Assembly: GCA_016584495.1 (NCBI GenBank)
Contig: WAID01000014.1
Span: 496,001-560,000 of the forward strand
Direction of reading: 5' to 3'
Length of the DNA: 64,000 nt
Source: Celoporthe dispersa
Taxonomy: Eukaryota > Ascomycota > Sordariomycetes > Diaporthales > Cryphonectriaceae
Numbering within the stretch: the first letter of the stretch is position 1; each line of letters starts with the position of its first letter. The notes beneath the pieces are model-generated. The model saw only the letters and a program-made list of their open reading frames with translations. It was not told the DNA's origin and ran no database searches. Shown one piece after another: positions 32,043 to 44,629 of this stretch. A program made the translations under genes and the position numbers.

Positions 32043-34921
32043 CTAGATGATCGGCTTGGCCATGGGCGCGATAATGCCCTGCTTGACAATGACTCTCGGC
32101 TTGGTCGCCTGTTGGAACGACTCCTTGGTCACCCACTCCGGACCGACAGGCAGGCGCAGAGACCTCTCGTACTGCTGTCTGGACTCGAACGGATGCGGCA
32201 GCTGGGAGGCCAGGTATTTTTCGTTCTGTCCGTAGGCTTGGGGTTAGCATCACCCGTCCTCCTCTGGATCATGGCTATTGTTGGCAGGTACATACCTTTC
32301 GGACCCTCTTCTCGTTGACAATCACCTTGTCCAGCTTGGCGTCCTTCCGGTCCTTCTTCTTGATGCCAGCCTTTTTGGTCATCACCTTGCCCTTGTTGCG
32401 TTTCTGCGCCCGCTTGCTGATCCCCTCGCCCGCCCAGCTGCCCCAGCCCGGCATGGTCTTGTCGATCATCTTCTCGTCGTCCTCGGACATGACGGCCTGC
32501 TTCTCGGCCTCGAACTCAGCCACCACGTCCTCGCCCCCAAAGGCGCGGCTGACCAGCTCGTGGTCGCGGATAGCAAGAGGCAGGTGGATGTCGTCGTCGG
32601 AAGAGTCCTCCTCGCCCTCGTGAGCTGCTGTCACGATGGCGCCGGCGCCGGTTCTGGAGGCGCCCTTGGCGTTCGAGGGCTTTTTTGCCACGGACGCCTT
32701 GCTCGCGAGGGCTGCGGCGCCGTCCAGGTCTAGTTCGGCAACCTCTGCGCTGCTGATGGCCTTCCTGCCTTTCTTCCGCTCGGCGACTGCAGACTTTCCA
32801 GCTCTGGCCCAGGAGCCTGCCGCACCAGGCGCCGACGGTGCGGCGTCGGTCGCTGGTGCGGGCGGGTCAGTCTGCAGTGTCCGTGCTGCCGACTTGCTCT
32901 TTGTCCCGTTGCTGATGGTTTCGCTCGAGAGCGCAGGTGTCCTCGCCGCTTTCGAGGGCTTCTTCTTGTCCTGTCCTGCACCGAACGTTCTGCGCCCCAC
33001 CTGGACCTCGGCGTCGTCCGCCTCCTCGGCGTCAGAGCCCGACTCCAGGTCTCGACGGATCTGTGCCACCATCTCATCGTTCGCCTGCTTGCGCTGTGCC
33101 TCGGCTCGCTGCATGAACGCGAGCTTCATGAGACCAGAGTGGGGGTGGTCCCCGTCGCTCTCCGCGTCGTCCACGGCATCTAGCTGCCTGATGAGCCTTG
33201 AGTTCCCGGCCTCGTCCCCCGAGGAGCCTCCTCCGTCCTCTGACGCCTCATCGTCATCGTCATCACGACCGCCGCCCCTCGACGTCTCGCCCTCGACCCG
33301 CCTTCTCAGCTCCTCGTTCCTCCTGGCCATGTCCGTAAGACCCGCGCGGTAATCATCGTCCCACACGGCCCGGCCAGCCTTGGAGCCCATCTTGGCCCAC
33401 TTGCTGTCCTTGTGCCTCGCGCCGACCCGTTCCAGCGCTCTCCTCCGGTGCGCCGCCTCGCGCTCCTCTTCGGAGTCGATCTCGCCGCTCTCCCGCATCA
33501 GCTCCAGCTCCTGGGCCTCGTCGCCCAGCCTCTCCTTGCGATGGATCTTGCGGTATGTCTTGGACTTGATCTTCTTGATGCGCTTCGCGCGGGCCTGCTC
33601 GCGGGATTGGAGCTCGCGCTCCCTCCGGCGCCTCGCCCACAGCTCCTTGAGGTCTGCGCGGGAGATGGTCTGCCCCTCGCCGCCCCCGTCCGTCTCCTCC
33701 TTCTTTTGCGTCTCCAGCTTGGCGCTCGGGCCCAGACCGGATTCCTCCATGATGGACATGATGGTCTGTTCGAGTTCCGTGCCGGCGGTCTTCTTGGTCA
33801 GGGGGGAGGAGCTCGCTGTTGTCGAGGCCCGCGTCGGCGAGGGTGTGAGGCAGCGGGAACATGAGGTGGTCGGCGCGGCGGTTGTGCTTGACGGTCTCGT
33901 TCCACCGGTCCAAGGTCTCGGTAGTCTTCTCGTAGGCCGCGGCCCGGAGGAGCTGGTCTTGTTGCCGTCTTGGGAGGGGAACGTCGAGTTTCTTGGATGT
34001 GCCCTTCTTTGTGGCATCTGACTTCTCCTCCTTCTTCATCAATGTAACCGACTTCTTGATCAGGGGGTCCTTGATCCCAGCCAGTCCGAGGTCTTCCAGG
34101 CTGATGGCCTGCTTCGAAGACGGTGCTGCGTCCGCCTCTGCGCTCTTATCGTTGTCCGCAAAGCCCTTGATGAGGTTCCGCAGCTCACCCAGCCTCGATG
34201 GATCGACCTCGTCGTCGTCGTCATCGCCATCATCTTCCTCGGACTCTGAGTCCGAACCCTGCTCCTCCTCCTCCTCCTCCCCAGACTCCGTATCTCCAGC
34301 CGAGCCCTCGTCTTCGTCGCCAGAAGACTGATCCAGCGCATCCGCAAGATCAATAGCATCCGAGCCAAGCGACTCGCCATCATCACCGTCGTCATCATCT
34401 CCGGCCTCTTTCTTCGAGCGGCTCCCGCGGAACGTATACCCTTCAAACCTCTCCTCATCGCTGTCCCCAAACGCCTCGTCGCTGTCGAGCTCCGAGTCGT
34501 CATCGTCCCCGTTCACGCCAACATGCCACTCGTTCCCCTCGCTATCGCTGCCTCCCTCCCCACCACTGCTCTCGTCATCATCGCCGTCCCCCTCGCCAAA
34601 GGCAGCAGACTGCCTCGCCCGTTTCTTCCGTGGCCCGTCATCTCCGTCCTCCTCGCTGTCCTGGTCGTCGTCATCATCATCCTCGTCCCGCCTGTGTTTG
34701 CCGGCTCCTCCTCTTCTCGGCTCTTTCTCGGGGTCAAGCCCGAGGTCTCTCCCGCGCCGCGTGAGACGTTCCGGGTCGACCTGCTTCGCGGCGATAGCAA
34801 AGGCGTCGAGGGCGTGCGCGCGGGCTTTCGCTTTTGACTTTTGGGGTTTTTTTGATTTCGAGCTGGGCTTCGGCCCGTTGCTGCCCAGCAAGGAGCGGCC
34901 GTGGGATTGGCGGCCAGGCAT
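32043..34921 (-). CDS. UTP14: U3 snoRNP / SSU processome protein Utp14
   Basis: Utp14 is a nucleolar component of the small-subunit processome that activates the helicase Dhr1 during 18S rRNA maturation. Two exons on the minus strand (34921-32296, 32225-32043) give about 935 residues. The N-terminal half is very acidic with long Asp/Glu runs. The conserved Utp14 core follows: RQQDQLLRAAAYEKTTETLD, then RAKRIKKIKSKTYRKIHRKE and DSKWAKMGSKAGR. The short last exon (NEKYLASQLPHPFESRQQYE, ending MAKPII) is the typical Utp14 C-terminus and confirms the 70-nt intron; an ORF reading through the intron stops at once. One extra base in the run at 33801-33806 shifts the frame between NSELLPP and LTKKTAGTEL. 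UTP14 is essential in yeast, so a true disruption is unlikely. Confidence 0.92.
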
Positions 34922-35418
34922 GTTTGGGGGGAATATATCCTCTCAGAGGATATGAAATTTCGCTGGGCGGAAGAAAATGAGCGAGTGAACTTGCCTCTGG
35001 GCTTGGGGAGAAATCGAAATTCTTTTTTTTTTTTTTTTGGAGGGTCCTTATCGATAGCGATACCCCTGCGCAGCCTGCAGCACAGGATCCCCTACCGCTG
35101 CCGTGCTGCGGGCAGGCATGCGGGCGCTAAACTTTGGGTTGCCGTTGGAAAATCGAGGGCGACCTCCAGGCTTAAGCCGCAGCCGCATCAACCTCAACAA
35201 CCGACTGGCGACAACAATTGAGGCCTCTGAAAAAGCCTACACACGATTACAGACCACCCTCGAGCCCAACCCCTCCGCTCTTTCACCAGATCTCAAGCTC
35301 TCAAAGTCCGCTCTGTCACACTACCGACTCCAGGCAGCCCTCGGCCGACCTCCTCCATCTCTCCTCTCTCCTCCCGAAGAAACCCACCACCACAGGAAAA
35401 AAAGAAAGAGGAAACAAA
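34922..35418. other. Shared promoter of UTP14 and MRPL27
   Basis: About 500 bp between divergent genes, both of which serve ribosomes. It includes a T18 run near 35021-35038. A shared bidirectional promoter is likely. Confidence 0.5.
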
Positions 35419-35808
35419 ATGTTCAAGCCAACCCAGGCGCTCTGCCGCCGCTACCGCAAACTGCGTCTCACGACAAAGGATATCAACAAGGGCTACTACA
35501 AGGGCACAGGCACAGGACGCATGGGCACACACGACAGGTGGGGCGGGTTCTCGGTCGACTACAGCCTGGTCCGGACGTACGTCGTGCCACAGGGCCTGAA
35601 CACATTCAAGGTGCGTTCTCTTTTCTTCTTCTTCTCTAGCCCGTGCGAATCCCGCTGACTCTTATACCACTCATAGCTCACCCCCTTCGTAACAAACAAC
35701 GTCCGAGTCCGCTCCGGAATGGAATCCTACCGTGACTACGGCGCAGAAGGCCCCAGGAGTCCGAAACTCTACCTCGACAGGTGGAAAGAAGAGAACGGTG
35801 GGGAGTGA
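35419..35808 (+). CDS. MRPL27: Mitochondrial large-subunit ribosomal protein mL41 (yeast YmL27)
   Basis: A mitochondrial ribosome protein. Two exons (35419-35610, 35677-35808) encode an intact 107-residue protein starting MFKPTQALCRRYRKLRLTTK, where the basic N-terminus also serves as targeting sequence. The conserved block is DINKGYYKGTGTGRMGTHDR, then GGFSVDYSLVRTYVVP. After a 66-nt intron the second exon starts LTPFVTNNV, the family's usual continuation, and ends LYLDRWKEENGGE. Upstream in-frame ATGs belong to low-complexity leader and are not preferred. Divergent from UTP14 across about 500 bp. Confidence 0.9.
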
Positions 35809-36667
35809 TGGATAGGTGCTTGCTGGCCCGGACCGCCCACCCCCGAAGCGAAGTGGGATGGATGAATGAATGATTTCCGGGGGAGAAAAAACAAGAAAAA
35901 AAGAAAGAAAGAAAGAAAAAAAGAAGGGTCATTGCCTTTTCTGGTGGCCGCGTGGAGCTGCTCCCAAGAAGCACGGCCTGGCTATAGCGGTGCATGGGGC
36001 CTTTGGAAGCTTCGCCTCGGCGTGAAGGCAACTTCGTATATACATTGGATCACTGGGTCAACTATGGAGAAGGCTGATCGTGAGTTTGCTTTTACTCTTC
36101 GTGCTTGACTCTGGGGCAAAGGGACCACCATGCTACCGCGCCGGCCAGCTCTGCGGGCTTGGGCGTCTAGTGTACCATGTCGATACCAAATGCAACGCAT
36201 CTCAGGTGGGCAATGGAACATGAATTCGGTGCCTATCATTTCAAGTCCGGGATGGGAGGAAGAGTTGTACTTCTGTGAGGCTCGTCACAAAGCAGCAAGA
36301 GGCCATGATGAACGCCACCCAAGGATCGTGCACCATCCTGATCATCGTCGCTCTACGCTTCGGCTCACTGTCTAGCCAACGTTGATCACTGTGCAGGAGA
36401 TGGCTGACTCATGTGGGGTCATTTCAAAAGTATATTCCCACGTTGTGTAGTACCCATTCCATGTCCATTCTTCCATCTATCTCCATCTGGGGCACCAACC
36501 GTCAACCATGAACTAACAGTACGAAAATGAGTTATACTCGTAAGGAAAGTACCAGCCGAGACGGACCTTGCTGTAAGGACCGTGTGCCATCGTGAAATGT
36601 ATACATAGTAATACAATCCTCTCCCACCCGGTCAGATGGTCCCTGCCGCTGCCGTGACAAGAGCTCT
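35809..36667. other. Intergenic between convergent MRPL27 and Argonaute
   Basis: Two 3' regions, with an A/G-rich stretch near 35885-35925. No gene seen. Confidence 0.5.
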
Positions 36668-39600
36668 TCAGATCCAGAACATCGAGTCCTTAAGATCATC
36701 ATGCACCTTCATCTCCCTGACGCGCCTGAGCTTCTCGTCCTCGGTAGCCCCCACCGTCTTCGCCTTGATGCCGAGCATAGCCCTGAAGTGTTCGTTGGCT
36801 ATGGCAGATTCGTATGCCCGAGCTCTGGTGCATAGGATGTCGGCATAGTACGCCGGGGTGCACAGGCTGACTGCTCTGGTCGCCCGCCCGAAGAGATAGC
36901 ACACCTTGTGGGTGAACTCCTCCAGCTTGTTGACAGCCTCTGTGAAGTCGGGGCCCTTGGCTGAGACGTTCTTCTTGTACTTGGCCCTGAAGATATCATC
37001 GCGGAGGACGACATAGCGCGCGGGCCGCGCTGTCCCCTGGATGGTGTCGTGGGCTGTGAGGAAGAACTCCCAGTATCGTGCCTCAGTGATGCCACGGTCG
37101 ACTATCGTACCGCTTCGCATGTTGCCGGACCTTGTCAGATGGTTTGAGTCGGCTGGGTAGAAGCGGGTTGAATGCCTCTTGACCGCGACCACAAGGGTGA
37201 TCTTGGGGCTCTCCCCATTGAGCAGCTCGCGATAGGCGGCCTCGATCTGAGGCAGCTCGTCTTTGATGACCGCCTCATACTGAGACTCGGCGATACCATC
37301 CCGGTAGATGATTATGCGCTCGGGCCGTTGACGTCTCTGCTTGACCCACAGTTCAAGTCTGCTCTTCATCTGCTGCTTCAGATTTGTCGCGTCGGCGATC
37401 TCCTGGCGGCTCTTCTGGGCCCAGTAGCAGCCGCTCCACTGGCCCAGGCCCTCGTCGAGGCTTGATACCAGCGCCATGTGGCTCAGCAGGTCCTGCGACT
37501 CCGCCCCTGTTGGATGAACTGCGTCGTAGCCGACGACCATTGTGCCCCTGAACAGCTCGGGGGGGTGGGCAAGCCTGTGGTTAGTGCCTCCAAACTTGAG
37601 GTTCATCTTGAGTGCCACGTTGGCAAAGTAGTCTGCCTGGAACTGACCGTTCCGTACAAATTTCCTGCCGATGACACAGACTGTGTGAAGCCCATGCACA
37701 ACGTCGCCGAGGAACTTGATCTTGTTGTAGACCCCGCTTGGCTGCTCGCGTGGGAGAACGATGAGTGCAAGAACCACGCCATTCGCCTTGCTTTGTTGGA
37801 AGAAGTTGTGGAGGCCCGTGATGATATGCCCTTCTCCACCTTCGGAGATGGTGAAGGTTCTTGCTGGGTCACGCATCATCATACCCAACCTCTCCATCTC
37901 CCCTCACGAAGTCCCGGATGCCTGGATTGGTGGTGGAGGGCTGCGGCTCCATCATTATCAACACCCACTTGCTGGCCTGGGGAGAGCAGAAGCGGGCGTT
38001 TCTCAAGTTCCAGCATCCACCTACGGATGGCACATTTGACTGCTTGTATGCCAGCGATGGAGCGTCCAGCTCACGGGCTTGAACCTTGAGCAGGTCCTTT
38101 CCGACAGACAACCCAAACTGCTGTAGGGTCTGGTTGGAAGAGTCCAGATGCAGCGCGGCATGCCCAACATTGCATATCTTGGTCGCATTTTCATAGGGGC
38201 GCTGGCATGCGAATCTGATCATCTCAGCCGCGTCGTCCTGGTCAAGTTTGGTCAGACGGACCTGGCCAAAGTCCACCCAGCATCTCTCCGCGGGAATGTA
38301 TTCTGGGGCCTCGGGTGAGCCGCTGTTGATCAGGGGCAGCTCCGGGTGTCTGAGCGCAATTTTGTAGTCTTGAGCATCAACGGTCAGCTCTGCCTCATGG
38401 TGTGATAGGTGTGGTTGGAGGGGGGGGGGGGCAACAAGGGGCACTCACACTTCTCAAAGTACTGCTTGACTGTGATCTCGTTGTCCCCATCCTTGCACCT
38501 GGCCTGCTCCCAGTCCAGAAAGTCTGACTGGCCACCTTGACCCGAGTCCTTTCCCCGGGCGAAACCAGCGATGGTGTTCTTGTAATAGGAGTCGTCTGGC
38601 CCTCCAGGGTGGCTCTGCTCTGTGCAGACTGAACTTCGATTCGGCCGCGCATCAGTGAGGTTTCCCCTCTTCTTTGGTGGCTTGTAGATAACCTTGGTCT
38701 TCTGGATGATTCTGTGCAGCATCTCGAGGTCCTCAGCTCGCTGCCTCCGGTCGCCTTTCCAGATCGTTTTCACCCTCGGCCACAACAGCCGCCCGAGGTT
38801 GATCTTGGGCCGGAAGATTCCATACGTGACGTTGACATTCAAGAGAAATTTGCCGGTGGCTGGGCGCACGTTCTGGATAAATCCTCTGAGGATCGTCATC
38901 AGCTTGGGCAGGTCTGGGTTGCCCATGGACACCAGATCTTGGCGGTCCTCCCTGGAGTCTCGGAAGTACCTGCCTGACCCAAGGACCCTGATATTTGGGT
39001 CTCGCCGAGGTGAATGCCCGAGGATCACCGAAAGAGCCTTGACAAGCCCTTCGGGGGGCGGGGTTCCGGCACTCAGAGACCTGAACAGCGCACCTAGGTC
39101 CATTTCCTCGTCAAGTTGAAAGCGGACGTCGTAGCTGTGGTAGTCCTTGTGGATTGGAGTAGGTGGATAATGAACCTGGACAGTCTCGGCCTCGGGAAAG
39201 ACTGTCAGGTTCGGCAGCACCTTTGTGCTCTCGAAGCCCAGAGGCTGTTGCAACACGAGCGTCGCTGTGCGGTCTGTTGCCCACACCTGTCCCATGATAA
39301 GAGCGTCTTGAGCTCTTGCAAAGACGGATCCGATGCGCTTGCGACTTGTGAGCTGCTCCTCTGTGTCGGTCTCCAACGCAGCAGACGACTTAGGCTGTCC
39401 TGCCTGCGTGCCAGTCCCACCCGGGGTGCTGCGGGTCTCCTGGCTCTGGCTCGTGTCGGTAGCTTCTCTCTGACCAGCCGTCTTCTTCTCCCGCGTCGGG
39501 AACACGGCGAAGCTGTAACAGTACAGCTTTTTGGGCGAGGCAAGTGCCTTGATATGGAAGTAATTGGCCCAGAGCTCGACTTCCTGGCCAGCATTTCCAA

Positions 39601-40142
39601 AAGCTGGGCGGTAAGGGCGTGTCTCGGCCTTGGACGCCTCCGCGTCTCTCTTGGCAGAGTCCAGTCTATATTCGGCGATCTTTTTTATCCTCAAGGGCCT
39701 TGGGCTCAGCAGCCACAGGACCAGATGGCCTGATATTGTCAGAACGTGGAACCTCGCACTGGCAGGATGGGGCTTCACTCACATCCAGATTTTGCCAGCA
39801 GAAGAGTCGAATGAACCGCCGCCACCGCGGCGATTTCCACGAAAGCCGCCGGAGCCTCTGCCACCAGACGCATGATAGGAAGATCCTCCAGACTGGTAAC
39901 CGCCTTGGGAGGGTCTGTACGGGGAACGTCATCAGCCATATGAGCACGCAAGGCTGTCAGGAAGTGTGTCCGGCGTACCGGCTAGACCCATTGTACTGCC
40001 CACCACCTTGGGCGTATCCTCCTCGGCCGCCCTGTCCTCCCGAATATGAAGACCCTCCTCGGCCACCGCGATTATTTCTTTGGCCGGACGCGGACTGCTA
40101 GTCGTCGCCGCCGCCGCCGCCGCTCCGACGCCAGCCAGACAT
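36668..40142 (-). CDS. Argonaute protein (PAZ-PIWI), interrupted reading frame
   Basis: The small-RNA-guided effector of RNA silencing. Exons on the minus strand are about 40142-39979, 39914-39783, 39729-38449 and 38389-36668, nominally 1098 residues. The N-terminus is an RGG/GGY-rich tail (GGRGGSSYSGGQGGRGGY). The Argo-N block begins YRPAFGNAGQEVELWANYFH. The last exon holds the PIWI domain with VVGYDAVHP, QKSRQEIAD, IIIYRDGIAESQY and TPAYYADIL, which supply the catalytic residues D, E, D and D; the fourth is Asp, as in many fungal Argonautes. It ends MFWI, a normal Argonaute terminus. Defects: TAG at 40098-40100 inside the RGG tail; a second TAG created at the best splice junction (38449/38389); an extra base in the T run 39681-39686; and an extra base in the C run 37900-37903. 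Either the sequence has errors or this copy is a recent pseudogene. QDE-2 versus Sms-2 type cannot be decided here. Confidence 0.9.
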
Positions 40143-43100
40143 GGTTGCGAGCTGGACTCAAGCACACAGCAGGGACTCAGTGTTGATGATCAGTGCCAGA
40201 GAGAGAGTGTGTGTCAGTGCGTAACCAGGTGAGCGTGAGCGTGAGCAATGTGTATATAAAGTTGCAAGTTGTCGAGCAGGCGGTCACGGTGAGGGGCGAG
40301 AGTGGATGAAACGATGCAAGTAAAGACAATTCTGACGGTCCAAGAAAATTCCCAGAATCTGGACAGTCGGCCGTACTCAGACGGGGCGGTCAGGCTGGTG
40401 AGAGAAACGATGCTACCTGGGGGGATGATGAAGAACAGAAGACAAAAACACTGGGAAGGGAAAAGGCGGGAAAGGGGGCTGCATGTCCTTTTTGTGATTT
40501 GTTTTGATGACAAAGATTGGCAAGGTCCTACGGGCCAGAGGAGGCAGTATCGAGTCAACACTAGCTGGGTGCCTTCCTTCCTTGTTGTGTTTGATGGCCG
40601 AATAACATTGCGAGGTCAGAGCAGCGTCATGTCGTGGCTCGCCGCGGCGGCTGCTGGGCTCGCAGCTTCTGCCTCTGAAATCCCAGGAGAGACGAGCCCA
40701 GGCGAGGAAGGAGTCGTTGAGAAACATGTTCAGACTAGAGAATCAGCAGCTCGTGAGACTTGACGCCATCGTGCACTAAAGAAAGAAAAAACTAACTCAA
40801 GAGTACGTCAGGATAGAGGCAGGAGCGGTGGTACAGATGGAGGACAGACAGACAAGCAGGCACGCAGGCAAACACCATGGACCTCGTACTTGATTTCTCG
40901 AGCAGGAAGGCGAGGACTGATTTGCATCAAACTCTCTGTTCATGGCTGAAGTGCAGCGGTACCAAGAACAAGTGCGACAATCCTATGGCTAGTTCTAAAC
41001 ACGCAAGATATCAGATCGCAGCCCAGAAACAGCTGCCTCCCGCAGGACGGCCAGCTCATCATCCTGAGCATGATTCAGCTGCCCGGGATGTCGATGTCGT
41101 CGAACATCGAAAAGGCACCCCCTTCAGATGTTCCCGGCGCTGTGGGAAGTACCCATCTATGATATCATCCCAAGTGGATCTGCTGGACCTGGGGTAAACG
41201 TTCCGGGAATCCGGGGGAGGCTCCGGAGAGGGGACACGCTCGGGGAGTCGCACACACACACACACACACACACGCACACACACCAAAAAGAAGGACACGC
41301 CGTAGCACACGGCAATGATGTGTCTCTGAGGTCATACCAGAGGGCAACGTCAGTGTTGCGGAAACGTCAGTGTTGCCCTGCACGGCTAGATTCAAGATAG
41401 GTCTGACGCCAAACACACGTTTGGATACTGGACAAGAGAAGATGTGCAACAGATGAGGTCAGGGCCGTCATCTGGATCGTCGATGAGGTGTGGCGGCACG
41501 AGGTCCTCAGTCGACTCGATGTACCTTATGGCGTAAAGTCAGCATGTGGCAGTGAACGATCGTCTGTGGATCTCCATGGTAGTCGCCTGTGTGAATCAAG
41601 CCGCCCGACTGTGTGGAGAGGTTTTCTTTATTTCTGTCTTTGTCATCTCCCCTTTGACGGAAATGCGTATCTTGGGATAGCGGTCCTGTTGCGGAGATTG
41701 TCGACCATGGAGATCACTGGTAGGTAATGCGAGACACGCTCGCTCGTGACCACCCATACATGGCATGGGAAAGGGATTTTGGCAGTGATGCCAATTCGGG
41801 CACTCTTCGGTCAGGAATCCCAGGACTGGGGGTCTTGGCAACCGTACTACTCCAGTGCTATGCACAGACTCCAGGTTCACGGCCTGTTTGGTGAAGAAGA
41901 CCATGCTGGTGGTCAAGCCTCCTGTCTACTATAGACTATAGTAGAGGTATAGCCTCAAGCCTTGCCAGCGTCTGCCTCTTGCTGGGAGTATCCTGAAAAA
42001 GATGACAGTGGGCATGCTGAAGACTTCATGATGATGCATATCACGAGTTGAGGATGGCGAGGGGGAAGAAATAGGGTGGAGAGAGAGAGAGGAGGTGGAA
42101 GAGAAAATGAAGAGGGAGAAGAAGAGGAGAGAGAAAGGGTGCGCGGGCTGAAAGAGAGGACGGGGGACCCTCGAGTGCGAAAGATTTCATCGTCGGATCC
42201 CCTTCCCCCCTCTCCCGGCAGAGGAGACAGGCAAAAGCAATACGAGACGGGCGCCGAGAGAGGGCAAAAAAGAAGGAGGAAAAAAGATCGTCGACCTTCT
42301 AGAACGGTCGCATAAGCCGGTAGGATTTGGGAGGCCGTGGTTGTCCCAAGGAGGAGCGGGGTTGTCTTGGTCACGATGATTTCCAGCCCCGTCAAAAAGT
42401 GTTGAAGCCCAAGAGTGGACCGCCATCTCATGGGCCGCGGAGGTTGTGCCCCCCCCCCCAACAATCAGACCAACGATCGAGTCGAAGGGCGTAATCTCCG
42501 CGGCACAGCAGGCCGCCTGCTGTTGTCTCTCGGCTGGCGCGAGGAAGGGGAGGGGGGAGGGGTGCCACTTTTTCCAGTCCAAGAGGTGCGATCGTGACTG
42601 TCTGATAAGGGCATGTGCATTGTCGATCTTGAGTTGTTTTCCTGGTGGGGTGAAATTGTGTGGCACGCGAGCAGATGCACCGAGGGCGTCCAGGCCGCTC
42701 GCCCCCTCTCAGGTCTTGACCGTATATCGGCGCCCGCCTCTGTCCTGGTCGAGCACACCCTCATGCACGAGCGTTCCTTTGCCTCTCTCTCTCTCTCTCT
42801 CTCTCTTTCTTCTTCTATTTTTTCTTTCCTTCGATAGCCGCAGTATGATGTATCAACTCTTGTGCTGCACAGCATCGTGGTGCCTCCTTCGCGTCTCCGA
42901 CCAGGCAGACAGACTGCCCAAGAACCGCTTTCATCCGGCAGACGACGCAGAAGGGGGGGTGGAGAAGAGGAACGAAAGGCGAAGGCCGGTTCTTTTCTGG
43001 GTGTGCGGGTACTCAATAATAGCACAGCGTGCCGATACGGCCAGCAGCGGTCTTTGGGTGTGGTTGATAAGATGAGCACATGCTATGGTAGTTAGTTGTC

Positions 43101-44629
43101 GTGAAAATGCGACGGTGGCGTTCCAGACCCGGGGTGAGAGTGTCCGTGGACCACAGTCTGCAAATCTCTTTGCAGGTATGGGTCCCTTACGGGCCAAGCA
43201 CACTCAATAACTCTTCGAGATCGACTCTCTCCGGCTGTGGACCTGCGGGCCAGGCCATGCACGTGAGCTGCGTCCTGCGTCCTGCGTGCGCCTGGCTGCT
43301 GCTGTTGTTTTTATAGAAAGATGTCGGTCGACGATGCAGTCGAGAATGAAAAGTTCCAGCAGAAGAATCGAGATGACCCTCCTCTCTCTCCTCCCAAGAA
43401 CTGCCAAGGTTTCTGCCTCTCCGGGGCGCGTGGGAAGTCGGGGGTGGCTGTGGGGAGTCTTCCAGGGCATTCCTTGTGGTGGGCCCGCGCGGGGGTGGGA
43501 GAACTCTAGGGAGTTCGCAGCTGCTGCAGTCAGTAAATTTTCAGTGGTCCCCCCCCTGTCCCTCCCCCCCTCAGCATGGTTCCAGTTCTTCTCTGGGCTT
43601 CTCTGCAGTGGTCCTGCACCGCGCCTACAGCCTCCTGCAGGCGCTCTGCAGCATGGCCCAGGCCTAGACCGTCCCCCTCTGGGTGCCAGAGACTGTGCAG
43701 AGACAGGTGCCCCTCTATTCTTCCGCGAATCAGAGGACCGGACCCCTCCATCGTCTCCCCCCCACCCCACCAGAAATGCGTGCCACAGATCGTCGAGTGA
43801 CATGGCAGGGCTGTTTGCGCCGCCGGTCCCCCATGACGTGCCTTGTCATTCGGATCGCTGTCGCCCGCCAGGACCTTTTCTCTCCCTTGTTCGCAACGGG
43901 GACTATCGCTCTCACCCAAGCTTACCATAGTACACACGCACGCATGCACACACGCGCGCATACGCATGCACTGCCCCTTGCGATCGATCGCCCCTCGTCC
44001 CCCCCCCCCGGCAAGCACGCATGTACCATCGCACACACAGCTCGACCACAGACAAGAGGCAGAAACCTTGAAGGCCCCCCGGTCTTGACCCGTTCTGGTA
44101 ATCCGTCCATCGCAACCTGGAGTCGCAGCACCCCGTCTTGCCCTATCCGACGGAAATTGATTGAAATACGGCCTCCCCTTCTGTCCTTGAGCCGAGGCAG
44201 AGATTCTCTTCGACCATGCCATACCCTCTCTCTTCGACCTGTTGCAACCTATCAGTATTGTCACCACTCAAGCACACAAGGGCAAGACTCTGGTCATCCG
44301 CCTCCAGACATCCTCATCACCCGAGCCGCCACCGCCGCCACCACCTCCACACCAGACCTACCGCCTCTCCTTGTTCTTTTCTCCTCCTCCTCCTCCTGCT
44401 CCTCCTGCTCCTCCTCCTTCTACTCCAGCTAGGATCAAGGGCTGCTTGCCGTACCAAACAACCACCCCCACGCAAGCCGCCCTGTCACCTTCGACCGTCG
44501 TCGGAACGCTTCTCGTCCCGTTCCTGCACTAGCGTCTCTTGCTTTGTGCCACTATCTCCCCCCTCCTTCCACCGCTGCCGCCTTCACCCTTATCAGTCTT
44601 CTCCAAGGTCCTCCGGGAACCTGCCCAAG
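40143..44629. other. Shared upstream region of Argonaute and GUT1
   Basis: About 4.5 kb without a supported gene. It contains a CA repeat at 41251-41282, a TC block near 42781-42808, and a pyrimidine-rich GUT1 leader (about 44330-44620) that includes CTC/CTG repeats. Several ORFs are low-complexity or have no coding character. Confidence 0.5.
41251..41282 (+). repeat. (CA)n microsatellite
   Basis: Almost perfect CA repeat of 32 bases with one CG interruption. Confidence 0.9.

Noticed and set aside
40302..40763. 153-codon + strand ORF upstream of the Argonaute
   Set aside because: Lies in the divergent promoter, lacks any domain and has no splice or codon evidence.
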